Shown here: positions 27,807 to 36,488 of the stretch, piece by piece
Layout of the letters: every line of letters begins with the position of its first letter
How positions within the stretch are numbered: the first letter of the stretch is position 1
The notes under the pieces: generated by a model
What the model was told of the DNA's origin: nothing
What the model saw: only the letters and a program-made list of their open reading frames with translations
The model's database searches: none
Assembly: GCF_007830185.1 (NCBI RefSeq)
Contig: NZ_VLKZ01000006.1
Coordinates: 62,001-126,000, forward strand
Direction of reading: 5' to 3'
Source: Halalkalibacter nanhaiisediminis
Lineage (GTDB): Bacteria > Bacillota > Bacilli > Bacillales > Bacillaceae_D
DNA length: 64,000 bases
Translations under genes and position numbers: made by a program

Positions 27807-28037
27807 ACAGCTACACTCCTCTACCATAATCTCGTATGAGCTTTTAAACTGACAATCATCATTAATTTAATATTCAGTTATTTAATATAGCATATGTGAA
27901 AAATTGAAAAAATGCAATCAAAAAACTTTATTGCGAACAAATACTTCTAGTATAAATGACGTTCTTTTGCATAACAGTCGATGTCAAGAATGGAATTATG
28001 ATACGATAGAAAAAAAGGTAAAAGTGAGGTACGAAAG

Positions 28038-28685
28038 ATGAACTTGACTGGATTTACAAAAAATGACTTTGATGTATTCCATATAGAAGGATTGGATGAG
28101 CGAATGGAGGGAATTCAAACACTGATTCAACCAAAATTCAAGGAAATTGGAGAAGTATTGGCAAGTGACCTTTCGATGGCAATCGGTAATGAAATGCATC
28201 TTCATATTGCCAAACATGCACGCCGAAAAGTAAACCCACCAAATGACACTTGGCTCGCAATTTGCGACAATAAGAGAGGATATAAAAAGCATCCGCATTT
28301 CCAGCTTGGTTTATTTGACGATCACTTGTTCATTTGGCTTGCTTTGATATATGAACTTCCAAATAAGTCAGCAATTGCCGAATCTTTTCTAGAAAAGGCA
28401 GATTCGTTATTTCACGATCTTCCAATAGATTTTGTCCTTTCACTAGATCATATGAAAAAAGATGCAGTAGCAATATCAAGCTTAGCTGAAGATGAGCTTA
28501 AAGCTAACCTTAAACGTTTCCGTGACGTAAAGAAGGCTGAATTATTAATTGGTCGTCATATTAAGCCTGATGATCCCGTTGTTAAGAATGGACAAGCACT
28601 TATCAAATTCACGAAAGAAACGTACGAACAGCTACTCCCTTTTTATCAGCAAGCGATGCGCACGACTGAGTATTTACTCAAATAG
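28038..28685 (+). CDS. yktB: YktB, UPF0637 protein
   Basis: This 215-residue cytoplasmic protein matches UPF0637/DUF1054 throughout. Conserved parts are FTKNDFDVFHIEGLDERMEGI, LHIAKHARRKVNPPNDTWLAICDNKRGYKKHPHFQLGLFDDHLFIWLALIYELP and the C-terminal LRRFRDVKKAELLIGR-like stretch. Biochemical function is unknown. It is divergent from ykzI and converges on yktA at a terminator. Confidence 0.9.
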   Translation: MNLTGFTKNDFDVFHIEGLDERMEGIQTLIQPKFKEIGEVLASDLSMAIGNEMHLHIAKHARRKVNPPNDTWLAICDNKRGYKKHPHFQLGLFDDHLFIWLALIYELPNKSAIAESFLEKADSLFHDLPIDFVLSLDHMKKDAVAISSLAEDELKANLKRFRDVKKAELLIGRHIKPDDPVVKNGQALIKFTKETYEQLLPFYQQAMRTTEYLLK

Positions 28686-28701
28686 TTTTTATGTGTAACA
28701 G

Positions 28702-28731
28702 CAAGAGACCGGCATAGACACTGGTCTCTTG
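28702..28731. terminator. Terminator between yktB and yktA
   Basis: CAAGAGACC pairs with GGTCTCTTG, followed by TTTC on the plus strand. Confidence 0.75.
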
Positions 28732-28737
28732 TTTCTA

Positions 28738-28986
28738 TTACGATTGCTCTCTTGCTTTTTTAATAATGTGATAGCAAGATAGACCGAGCTCTTCATCATA
28801 TTGTTTAAATAACTGTTTTTCCTCGCTCTTACTTGGGACAATCTCTTTAAAACGACGATAGTGAGCCAGTAATTCCTCACGACCGACTTTATTATGATGA
28901 GCTTTTTCGACTGTTTCAAAAAACTGAATGACGTCAATAACCTCACTCGTTGACCAATCAAGTGATATTGGCAAACTCTTATCCAT
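28738..28986 (-). CDS. yktA: YktA, UPF0223 protein
   Basis: This 82-residue protein matches UPF0223, with the family pattern YPISLDW-like [49 protein letters not shown] and SCYHIIKKA. It is helical and soluble; function is unknown. GGAG lies upstream of the ATG. It sits next to yktB, as in B. subtilis. Confidence 0.9.
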   Translation of the reverse strand: MDKSLPISLDWSTSEVIDVIQFFETVEKAHHNKVGREELLAHYRRFKEIVPSKSEEKQLFKQYDEELGLSCYHIIKKAREQS

Positions 28987-29023
28987 AATGAACCACTCCT
29001 ATTTCTATTATCTCTTTATCATG

Positions 29024-29974
29024 TTACCAACGTTTACGAATTTCTTCTGCTTCATCAATGATACGCGTCATAAGCTCTGAAACTGGTAATACCTCATTAA
29101 TTCGGCCAACTACTTGACCAGCCCAACCAAAGCCTTCTTCTTCTTTTCCTTTATAGATATAGGATTGGTTCGCTTCTCCACTTATATACGTCTTTAACGC
29201 TTCATATGTAGGCTCTGATGCCTCTATTTCAAGAATTTTATCTGTCCAAGCATTTTTAAGAACCCTTGCAGGTGCCCCAATCGAACGCTTAATTACAGTC
29301 GTATCTTCTTCAGTTGATGAGACAATTTTTTGCTTGTAAGAAGGATGAGCATGAACACATTCTTCTGTTGCAATAAACCTCGTTCCCATTTCAATTCCTT
29401 CAGCACCAAGAGCAAGTGCGGCCATTAAGCCTCTACCATCACCAATTCCACCTGATGCAATCACTGGAATCGAAACGGCGTCTACAACTTGTGGAATAAG
29501 CACGATAGTCCCTGTATCTGATCTTCCTAGATGCCCCCCTCCTTCTTGTCCAACAACCATTACAGCATCAGCACCAAGCTCTTCTGCCTTCTCTGCCTGT
29601 CTGCGTGCCGCAACAAGAACGAGCGTTTTTATAGACGTTCCCTTCAACTTTTCAAAAATGGGAGTCGGATTCCCACCTGTCATCGAGATAACGGGCACAT
29701 TCTCTTCAATTGCTATGTCTAGCATATGCTCAAATGGACGACCATGCTGACCAATGGCATAGTTGACACCAAAAGGCTTATTAGTCTTCGCCCTAACTTT
29801 TTTTATTTCTTCTCTAAGTTCTTCTGGAGATGATAATGACATTGCAGTAATTTGACCGAGACCACCGGCTTCAGAAACAGCTGCTGCTAATTCAGAATAA
29901 GCAAGATAAGCAAGTCCACCTTGAACAATTGGATATTTGATTCCTAATAGTTCTGTTACTCTCGTATTCCACAT
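29024..29974 (-). CDS. Nitronate monooxygenase / FabK-like FMN oxidoreductase
   Basis: This protein of about 316 residues has a TIM-barrel FMN fold of the NPD family. It starts MWNTRVTELLGIKYPIVQGGLAYLAYSEL, has AVMVVGQEGGGHLGR with the catalytic-type His (GGGHxG), then VIASGGIGDGRGLMAALALGAEGIEMGTRFIATEE, the phosphate-binding end. Such proteins oxidise alkyl nitronates or act as enoyl-ACP reductases (FabK); sequence alone does not separate them. The ATG at 29974 is chosen over a longer frame because GGGGGAAAG precedes it. It lies next to yktA. Confidence 0.85.
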   Translation of the reverse strand: MWNTRVTELLGIKYPIVQGGLAYLAYSELAAAVSEAGGLGQITAMSLSSPEELREEIKKVRAKTNKPFGVNYAIGQHGRPFEHMLDIAIEENVPVISMTGGNPTPIFEKLKGTSIKTLVLVAARRQAEKAEELGADAVMVVGQEGGGHLGRSDTGTIVLIPQVVDAVSIPVIASGGIGDGRGLMAALALGAEGIEMGTRFIATEECVHAHPSYKQKIVSSTEEDTTVIKRSIGAPARVLKNAWTDKILEIEASEPTYEALKTYISGEANQSYIYKGKEEEGFGWAGQVVGRINEVLPVSELMTRIIDEAEEIRKRW

Positions 29975-30176
29975 ATTATCTTTCCCCCTGCTTAGAATAT
30001 AGTTAAACAGCCTTACAAATTCAATCGTACCATATTTAGCTAAAAAAGAACTCAATTAAATTGGCTCTTTGTTCATGCTTTAGACATGATTTTTCTATGC
30101 AGGGACCTGCATTTTTGATATACTCAATTTTGTTTTGATAAATATGCTGCAATAACTGATAAATGAGGTGAACCTG

Positions 30177-31652
30177 TTGTCACGACAACAACTTACTCCG
30201 TTGTTCACCGGTGTCAAACGTCACGCCGAAAAACAACCTATTCAATTTCATATTCCTGGTCATAAAAAAGGAGCTGGAATGGATCCAGAATTCCGTGATT
30301 TTATAGGAGAAAACGCACTTTCCATTGACCTAATTAATATTGCACCACTTGATGACCTTCACCATCCACATGGCATCATAAAGGAAGCACAAGAACTAGC
30401 TGCCGAAGCATTCGGAGCAGATCATACTTTTTTTTCTGTTCAAGGAACAAGCGGCGCGATTATGACAATGATTATGGCGGTTTGTGGTCCTGGAGATAAA
30501 ATAATCGTTCCTAGAAATGTCCATAAATCTATTATGTCAGCCATCATTTTCTCTGGTGCAACACCTATATTCATTCATCCAGAGATTGATCCTAAATTAG
30601 GAATTTCTCACGGCATTACATCTGATTCTGTTCAAAAGGCTCTAGAAGCGCATCCTGACGCAAAAGGCCTGCTTGTGATTAATCCTACGTACTTTGGAAT
30701 TGTTGGAAACCTAGAACAAATTGTAGACATTGCCCATTCTTTTGGAGTTCCTGTTCTTGTAGATGAAGCGCATGGTGTTCATATTCATTTCCATGATGAG
30801 CTACCGCTTTCCGCTATGCAAGCAGGAGCTGATATGGCGGCAACAAGTGTTCACAAGCTCGGTGGGTCAATGACACAAAGCTCCATTCTTAATGTACGAG
30901 ATGGACTAGTATCATCAAAACGCGTTCAATCAATCATTAGTATGTTAACAACAACATCAACATCGTATTTATTATTATCATCACTTGACGTTGCAAGAAA
31001 ACGTTTAGCAACAGAAGGAAAAGAACTTCTATCTCATATAATTGATCTTGCCGAATCAACGCGTGCCAGAATTAACGAAATTGATCACCTATCCTGTGCT
31101 GGTTCCGAAATACTTGGAACAAAAGCAACGTACGGTATGGATCCAACAAAATTAATTATTTCTGTTACTGGGTTAACAATAAACGGCTATGAAGTTGAAA
31201 AATGGCTCAGAGAACGTTATTCAATTGAAGTAGAGTTATCTGATCTCTATAACATACTTTGTATCGTGACCATTGGAGATACACAAGAAAAGATAGATAT
31301 CCTGATCAAAGCGTTAACCGAGCTAGCGTCGAAATACGCTAAAGAAGCAGGACAAGAGGAAAATACTCCTGTCTTTGTTCCCGATATTCCTACTCTTGCG
31401 CTTTCACCACGTGATGCATTTTATGCTGAAACAGAGGTCATTCCTTTTAATGAATCATCTGGGCGCATTATTGCGGAGTTTATTATGGTCTATCCACCTG
31501 GTATTCCAATCTTTATTCCAGGAGAGGTCATAACTGATGACAACCTTGCTTATATTCAAAAAAATATCAATGCCGGTTTACCTGTTCAAGGTCCAGAAGA
31601 TGAAACCTTTAAAACGTTACGTGTAATAAAGGAACATAAAGCGATTCAGTAA
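30177..31652 (+). CDS. speA: Arginine decarboxylase, Orn/Lys/Arg decarboxylase family
   Basis: This protein of about 491 residues is a PLP-dependent fold-type I decarboxylase that makes agmatine from arginine, feeding spermidine synthesis. Motifs are FHIPGHKKGAGMDPEF, FFSVQGTSGAIM, VLVDEAHGVHIHFH (PLP-binding Asp) and SVHKLGGSMTQSS (Schiff-base Lys). The C-terminal part ends YPPGIPIFIPGEVI. The TTG at 30177 is chosen because GAGGTG lies six bases upstream; GTG at 30168 would overlap that site. It lies beside sr1, as in B. subtilis, where sr1 is between pdhD and speA. Confidence 0.92.
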   Translation: MSRQQLTPLFTGVKRHAEKQPIQFHIPGHKKGAGMDPEFRDFIGENALSIDLINIAPLDDLHHPHGIIKEAQELAAEAFGADHTFFSVQGTSGAIMTMIMAVCGPGDKIIVPRNVHKSIMSAIIFSGATPIFIHPEIDPKLGISHGITSDSVQKALEAHPDAKGLLVINPTYFGIVGNLEQIVDIAHSFGVPVLVDEAHGVHIHFHDELPLSAMQAGADMAATSVHKLGGSMTQSSILNVRDGLVSSKRVQSIISMLTTTSTSYLLLSSLDVARKRLATEGKELLSHIIDLAESTRARINEIDHLSCAGSEILGTKATYGMDPTKLIISVTGLTINGYEVEKWLRERYSIEVELSDLYNILCIVTIGDTQEKIDILIKALTELASKYAKEAGQEENTPVFVPDIPTLALSPRDAFYAETEVIPFNESSGRIIAEFIMVYPPGIPIFIPGEVITDDNLAYIQKNINAGLPVQGPEDETFKTLRVIKEHKAIQ

Positions 31653-31807
31653 GAAAGACACAAACGCCTTGGTTATCCGCGATGCTTGTTGAAGCCTACC
31701 AATGAGCTTTCAGTTTTCAGTAATTCATTTACAGGCTGAAGCAACCTCGAGCAGCTAGCCTGATTACTCTAAACCTCATCGAAAATATATTCTTACTTTT
31801 AATGAAA

Positions 31808-31845
31808 AAAAGCTGAAAGACTTCTGTATAAGTCTTTCAGCTTTT
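31808..31845. terminator. Terminator shared by speA and SR1
   Basis: AAAAGCTGAAAGACTT pairs perfectly with AAGTCTTTCAGCTTTT around CTGTAT. It has A/T tails on both strands, and is the 3' end of the SR1 RNA on the minus strand. Confidence 0.9.
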
Positions 31846-31848
31846 CAT

Positions 31849-31974
31849 TTATTTTTTCTGTTCTGTAGTTTTACAATGTACGCAGCTATTTCCTTTCGCA
31901 TAAAGTTTAGTTACCTTTTCACCTTCGAACACATCGATCGTCTTGTTGCATGATTGGCAAATAATTGTACCCAT
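31849..31974 (-). CDS. sr1P: SR1P, GapA-binding peptide
   Basis: This 41-residue peptide begins MGTIICQSCNKTIDVFEGEKVTKLYA and has a second pair CVHC, so four Cys form a probable zinc-ribbon knuckle. This is the SR1P pattern. In B. subtilis SR1P binds glyceraldehyde-3-phosphate dehydrogenase GapA and enhances its association with RNase J1. The ATG at 31974 has AAAGGAG nine bases upstream; longer in-frame starts exist but extend into the promoter side. The rnjA gene is about 15 kb away in this same window. Confidence 0.85.
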   Translation of the reverse strand: MGTIICQSCNKTIDVFEGEKVTKLYAKGNSCVHCKTTEQKK

Positions 31975-31999
31975 TCTCTCCATCTCCTTTATGCTAATT

Positions 32000-32013
32000 T
32001 GAAAGCGTTTGCG
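32000..32013. promoter_or_regulatory. cre-like CcpA site in sr1
   Basis: TGAAAGCGTTTGCG matches 9 of 10 defined positions of TGNAANCGNTTNCA. It lies just downstream of the predicted sr1 start, where bound CcpA would block elongation. Confidence 0.6.
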
Positions 32014-32026
32014 TTTGCTTATTAGT

Positions 32027-32055
32027 ATAATAATACATACTATTAAAGACGTCAA
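32027..32055 (-). promoter_or_regulatory. sr1 promoter
   Basis: On the minus strand TTGACG (32050-32055) and TATTAT (32027-32032) are 17 bases apart. The start of transcription would be near 32020. Confidence 0.7.
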
Positions 32056-32064
32056 CCTTTAATT

Positions 32065-32075
32065 TGTATAACACA
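32065..32075 (-). promoter_or_regulatory. CcpN-type operator upstream of sr1
   Basis: TGTGTTATACA on the minus strand matches all 11 positions of the CcpN consensus TRTGHYATAYW. It lies nine bases upstream of the -35 element. In B. subtilis CcpN represses sr1, gapB and pckA during glycolysis. Confidence 0.65.
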
Positions 32076-32120
32076 TTAAAAAAATAATGACATAACAAAA
32101 GCAACCTATAATTAGGTTGC

Positions 32121-32573
32121 TTAAAAAGGGTTAGAATCAAATGTCTCATGTTGAACTTCAATGAAACGTCCTATTTCTCTTATAAAAACCAAGTCATCTT
32201 CTGTTACCTCATACGCATCTTTAGGAATATGAAAACTTAGGATTCCTAATAAATGATGTTGCCTATAAAAAGGTAAAAATACTTTCTGCATTTGATCATC
32301 GATTAGAAAAACTAACTCTCCTCGAATCGCTACTGTACTTAAAATTTCCTCTCCAAACGAAATTGTGTTTTTCAAATAACAAGGACCTACACATACTTTC
32401 ATTTTAAAAGCTTTCTCAGTTGCTTCATAGATACTAACTGAACAACGATTTGTCATTCGACTAGCAAGTTTTCTCGTAACTCCAATATAAAAGCTTGATA
32501 ATGTATGTACCTGTTCACGTACAAGTCCAACCTCCAGACGCAACTCATCCAGTAAATGTGATTTATTGTCCAT
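32121..32573 (-). CDS. Stand-alone GAF-domain protein
   Basis: This 150-residue protein has an N-terminal helix (HLLDELRLEVGLVREQVHTL), then a single GAF-like domain: RMTNRCSVSIYEATEKAFKM, ISFGEEILSTVAIRGELVFLIDD, KVFLPFYRQHHLLGILSFHIP and a closing helix FIREIGRFIEVQHE. GAF domains bind small ligands or nucleotides. No output domain or DNA-binding motif is present, so it may be a sensor subunit or a small enzyme. It is transcribed toward sr1. Function is unknown. Confidence 0.7.
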   Translation of the reverse strand: MDNKSHLLDELRLEVGLVREQVHTLSSFYIGVTRKLASRMTNRCSVSIYEATEKAFKMKVCVGPCYLKNTISFGEEILSTVAIRGELVFLIDDQMQKVFLPFYRQHHLLGILSFHIPKDAYEVTEDDLVFIREIGRFIEVQHETFDSNPF

Positions 32574-32762
32574 TGAGATAAACCTCCATTAGACCAAGAT
32601 CAAGACTGATAATAATCCGTTACGTTCATACAACGATCAAATAAGTGCTAAATGAACGAACTTTCTTTATAGTGTTAATTTTACCATAAATCACATTGTA
32701 AAAGGTTGTAACGTTAAGACATCTATTGTCGGATATTAGATGAAAATTCTAATGTTTTTTGT

Positions 32763-33830
32763 CTAATCCCAAATTCCCTCTAACACTTCAAGTACTTCTT
32801 CTTGGGATAAAGGCTTCCAAAATAATTCCCCGTAAATAAGTAAATCTTGATGAAGGTGCAACTCAGTTAAATCTTGATTAACAGCCCCACTCGTTCCAGA
32901 GTTACCAACATAGCCAATGATCGTTTCCGCATTTACTCGATCGCCGACTTGAAGGCCCTCTGGTATGGCATCTAAATGAGCAAAGCGATTCATTACGCCA
33001 CCTGGATATTGTACCCACACCTGTCTTCCTCTCAACCGGTCAAAAATATACTCTGGTGTCTCTCCTAATTCTTCCGTATATGCAAGATCAATATTGCGTT
33101 CTGCTGGTGACTCATACTCAACAAAATTATGATCAGCTCTTACTACTACACCCTCAGCCATTGCATAAACTGGTGTATCTGTATTTATATTGCCTCCTGA
33201 CGCAAAGTCATACCAGTCAATTCCCTCATGGAAACCATTACGGTAAGCCCTAGGTGCACCTGGAAGGTGGTTTGAAACTTTACTTACTTCTGCATTTTTT
33301 ATCGGTTTTTGCAAGAAAGATAGATATTCTACCATTTGATCCACATCCCATTGTTCGAAATCAAACGTCTCTGGTGGTCCACCAACTTTTTCCGTTGGCC
33401 CGTACCATGCAAATGTTACATGTTCCTCCTCAAATTGAACAGGGACTCCTAAAGCTATTTCTATAAATTCAACAGGTAAAAACAGTTTTTCTTGACCTTT
33501 TTCTCCTTCTGAAATCAGATAAATTTCTTCAGTTGGTAGGTACTCCCCGTTTCTCTCTACTACTGGAACCCCATCAATGAGCTTGAACTCATCCTCATTT
33601 ATCGTGACCTCTAATGTGCGATGAATATCATCGAAGTGATAACTACCTCCCACAATTTCAATTAAGTCATCGAGTGCAAAACGAGCTTCTGACTCTGTTA
33701 TAACCATCGCTAACTGCTCATTAAATTCACTACTAGGGGTAGATTCCTCATTTTGATCTTGCTCTTGTTCTTGACAGCCAACCATTAAAAGGACTAAGAC
33801 AAAGAACATGATCTTTTTTGTTACTTTCAT
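32763..33830 (-). CDS. M23 (LytM-type) peptidase lipoprotein
   Basis: This 355-residue protein has a lipobox LMVGC near residue 19. The N-terminal half resembles a copper amine-oxidase N-domain-like repeat (RFALDDLIEIVGG, LFLPVEFIEIALGV). The C-terminal M23 domain has the metal ligands HEGIDW (H-x-x-x-D), GEVVVRADHNFVEY-like strands and the catalytic HLHQDL (H-x-H). Such enzymes cut peptide cross-links in the wall; here it would be tethered to the outer membrane face. It lies next to a deacetylase lipoprotein on the same strand, with a 150-base gap. Confidence 0.85.
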   Translation of the reverse strand: MKVTKKIMFFVLVLLMVGCQEQEQDQNEESTPSSEFNEQLAMVITESEARFALDDLIEIVGGSYHFDDIHRTLEVTINEDEFKLIDGVPVVERNGEYLPTEEIYLISEGEKGQEKLFLPVEFIEIALGVPVQFEEEHVTFAWYGPTEKVGGPPETFDFEQWDVDQMVEYLSFLQKPIKNAEVSKVSNHLPGAPRAYRNGFHEGIDWYDFASGGNINTDTPVYAMAEGVVVRADHNFVEYESPAERNIDLAYTEELGETPEYIFDRLRGRQVWVQYPGGVMNRFAHLDAIPEGLQVGDRVNAETIIGYVGNSGTSGAVNQDLTELHLHQDLLIYGELFWKPLSQEEVLEVLEGIWD

Positions 33831-33929
33831 TTTTTCTAGCCAACCTTTCTCTTCATTTCGTCATATGTCGACTATTTTACCTTTTTTATTTATAGATTGA
33901 CAAGCAACGAACGATTCGGAAATATAATA

Positions 33930-33974
33930 AAAAAGACAGCTTAAAGAATGAATATTTCCTTAGCTGTCTTCTTT
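33930..33974 (-). terminator. Terminator of the deacetylase gene
   Basis: AAGACAGCT pairs with AGCTGTCTT around a long loop, followed on the minus strand by TTTTTTATT. Confidence 0.75.
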
Positions 33975-33977
33975 CCT

Positions 33978-34814
33978 TTATTTTGTCTTAATTTCTTTTG
34001 GATCAACAATTTCATAGCCCTTCTCTCTCAAGCCAGTAACAATGTCTGTCAAAGCACCTAATGTCCACTGCCTGTCATGCATCAAGAGGTTTGCTCCTGC
34101 TGTTAAATAAGGTGTATTCACCATAATATCCGCTAAAGCCTCTGCATTTTGATAGTTTGCTTCCCAATCATAGCCATACGTCCAATTCATTGATGTCATA
34201 TCCTCTTCTATCATAACCGCTTCAGACGTTTCTGTATTCACACCAAAAGGAGCTCGGTAAAATCTCGGACGCTCTCCGATGATTTCTTCAATTAAATCAT
34301 TCAATTCAACAATTTCACGACGTTGCTCTTCCATTGAAATGTCCCCCATATTCGGATGATTCATCGTATGATTGCCAATTTCAAATCCCATTTCATGAAG
34401 CGTTCTCAATTTATCTTCTCCTGCTTCATCGGCAATGAAATGACCGTTCACAAAGAAAATGGCTGGCGCATCTATTTCTTGCAAGGTTTCTGCCATTTCA
34501 ATTGAGAAGTCGTTCGGCGCATCGTCAATTGTTAACAAAACTACTTGCTCTATGCCCCCTTCTAAAGGTTCGACCTTCCAATTATCACGATTAATCTTGT
34601 ATTTGACCTCGCTTTCTTTTTCAGTAATATCCACTTGCTCTACCTCATCATCAACTATAAGGCTTGGCTCTTCGATTGCTTCGTGCTCCTCACCTATACT
34701 AACAGGTGTATCTATTTCATCTCCAGCGCCTTTCTGTCCATGACCAACCGTTTCCGTTTGCTCACAACCTACCATCATAAAAAAAGCTAGTAGACCAACC
34801 TTGATATATTTCAC
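33978..34814 (-). CDS. Polysaccharide deacetylase lipoprotein
   Basis: This protein of about 278 residues has a lipobox MMVGC and a long acidic linker (about 20-80). Its NodB-type domain includes VVLLTIDDAPNDFSIEMAETL (TIDDAP), IGNHTMNHPNM (H-x-x-x-H zinc pair), RFYRAPFGVNTE and LLMHDR near the C-terminus. Family members remove acetyl groups from wall or teichoic polysaccharides. The GTG at 34814 is chosen because GGAGG lies eight bases upstream; an earlier ATG is only two bases from that site. Substrate is unknown. Confidence 0.85.
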   Translation of the reverse strand: MKYIKVGLLAFFMMVGCEQTETVGHGQKGAGDEIDTPVSIGEEHEAIEEPSLIVDDEVEQVDITEKESEVKYKINRDNWKVEPLEGGIEQVVLLTIDDAPNDFSIEMAETLQEIDAPAIFFVNGHFIADEAGEDKLRTLHEMGFEIGNHTMNHPNMGDISMEEQRREIVELNDLIEEIIGERPRFYRAPFGVNTETSEAVMIEEDMTSMNWTYGYDWEANYQNAEALADIMVNTPYLTAGANLLMHDRQWTLGALTDIVTGLREKGYEIVDPKEIKTK

Positions 34815-35306
34815 CCTCATCCCCTCCAACTTGACCTTATCCGTCCCCAATCATATCAAAATTTTCGCGCTATCGCCATTTATCTTCAAGCTCTAGCTTC
34901 AACTCGTCATTTTGATAATGTTTTTGAAAAAATGACATTTTTATTGTGAGCAAATGTATATGTAAAAATTTCCTGACATCTACTGCATCGGATCAGATAG
35001 GAGGTTAATCCCTTTACATTAAAATTTCGGGAAACATATGGTTGTTATGTACCCGGAAGCATTGTTTACGTCCAATGATGACAGTATACAGGTTGAAGAG
35101 ACTACTTTTCAAAGTTCCAGAATACGGGATTATTTGAGGCAATTTTGATAAGTGACTACGATAGTCTTGAAGTGTTAATCGCCGAATGAGCAGAGATAGA
35201 GTGTATAACGAGTCGTGCAGCTTCCCATACTAAGTCGAAAGAATCGATAAAAGAAGATGATGAGCATCGGTCTATCATCTATGTGTGGATTGTAAGGAGA
35301 GAAACG
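34815..35306. other. Gene-poor intergenic region
   Basis: This 490-base stretch holds no gene I can support. An AGGAGG at about 35000 has no start codon at proper distance. A 36-codon frame from ATG 35038 to 35148 ends in YLRQF. A short frame overlapping it reads GLFEAILISDYDSLEVL; the two resemble decayed coding sequence but nothing is recognisable. Confidence 0.5.
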
Positions 35307-36353
35307 ATGATGAAAAAGTGGTTTGGAAGACGTGTCATAAAAACGGGGCTTGCCGTGCTTATAACAGCATCTATTTGCCAGCTTTTGCACCTATCTCCTA
35401 CTTTCGCCGTTATAACAGCCATCGTAACGACCGAGCCTACTGTAGCTGATTCCATTCGAAAAGGTGTCATCCGCCTTCCTGCCGCAGCTCTGGGAGCGAT
35501 TTTTACGATAACAGCTACAACAGTCCTTGGGCAACATGCCATTTCCTATGCACTTGTTGCAATGCTTACTATAATAGTCTGTTCCAAGCTTCAATTCGAT
35601 ACAGGTACGCTTGTTGCAACGTTAACGGCTGTGGCGATGATCCCTGATACGACCAACCACGCCTTATTTGATTTTGCATCACGAGTATCAGCAACTTCTA
35701 TTGGTATTTTTGTTTCTACACTTGTCAATTTTGTGATTCTTCCCCCAAAGTTCGGGCCCCTCCTTGTCGAAAAGGTAGATTCACTTTTTAAGAGAACTGC
35801 AAAAGATTTTTATTCAATGCTAGAAATGCATTTATCTAATCAAAGGGAACCTAATCAAAACCTCTCCCTTCTCTCCATTCATGAAGAATTAATAAAAGCA
35901 TATCAGTTAGCACGATATCAAGATGATGAATCGCAATATAGGAGCTCAAGTGAGTATGAGCAACGTTCTTTTGATTATCTCCATAAGAAACTAGATTATT
36001 TACAATTGAGTTTATATCATATCGGAAAAATCGCTTACTTAAAGGTCAATCAGCCATTAACGAACAGAGAAATAAAGCTAATTTTAGTAGTAATCCATTC
36101 ATTACATTTGATCCTTCACGACCATTATCATCAAATCACTTCAAATCACCTAACTTCTATTGAGCAGTTGAAAGCATTAAAAATCACACATCAGAGCTCA
36201 AACTCATTTATTTTCCAACTATGTCATGAGTTATTATCACTGCATGATGTGGTAACAGAACTATCTCAGCTAACGGCGGAAGAGCGTCGTATTTCATTAC
36301 AAGATAAAAAATACCCAGAGTATATTTTCAGAAAGCAATTTATGTATGAGTAA
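35307..36353 (+). CDS. Aromatic acid exporter family membrane protein
   Basis: This protein of about 348 residues has an N-terminal bundle of four to six hydrophobic helices (AVLITASICQLLHLSPTFAVITAIVTTEPTVADSIRKG through VSTLVNFVILPP) and a long soluble helical C-terminus (about 160-345). This layout matches the ArAE/FUSC-like family (DUF939) of putative aromatic-acid exporters. The start ATG at 35307 has AAGGAGAG seven bases upstream. Substrate is unknown. No close neighbour suggests a pathway. Confidence 0.78.
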   Translation: MMKKWFGRRVIKTGLAVLITASICQLLHLSPTFAVITAIVTTEPTVADSIRKGVIRLPAAALGAIFTITATTVLGQHAISYALVAMLTIIVCSKLQFDTGTLVATLTAVAMIPDTTNHALFDFASRVSATSIGIFVSTLVNFVILPPKFGPLLVEKVDSLFKRTAKDFYSMLEMHLSNQREPNQNLSLLSIHEELIKAYQLARYQDDESQYRSSSEYEQRSFDYLHKKLDYLQLSLYHIGKIAYLKVNQPLTNREIKLILVVIHSLHLILHDHYHQITSNHLTSIEQLKALKITHQSSNSFIFQLCHELLSLHDVVTELSQLTAEERRISLQDKKYPEYIFRKQFMYE

Positions 36354-36488
36354 TTTGGGGTATATATGTTTATGTGGAATTTTCGACTATTTAAATCGAT
36401 CTATAGCAGTTTTTCAAATTATTTGTCTTTATTGGTCGATCTATGTTATGGTTAAATTTGTGCATAAAAGTTGAAAGGTGGTCGTTTA

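Larger units (their letters stand above)
31808..32020 (-). ncRNA. sr1: SR1 dual-function regulatory RNA
   Basis: A predicted transcript of about 200 bases begins near 32020 and ends at the terminator. It encodes SR1P and lies next to speA, matching the B. subtilis SR1 locus. There SR1 base-pairs with ahrC mRNA and encodes a peptide that binds GapA. The upstream promoter (TTGACG-17-TATTAT), a CcpN-type site and a cre-like site support the assignment. Whether the base-pairing part is conserved cannot be tested here, as the ahrC mRNA is not in the window. Confidence 0.8.

Noticed and set aside
30168-30170. GTG as the start of speA
   Set aside because: It lies within the GAGGTG ribosome site; the TTG nine bases later is better spaced.
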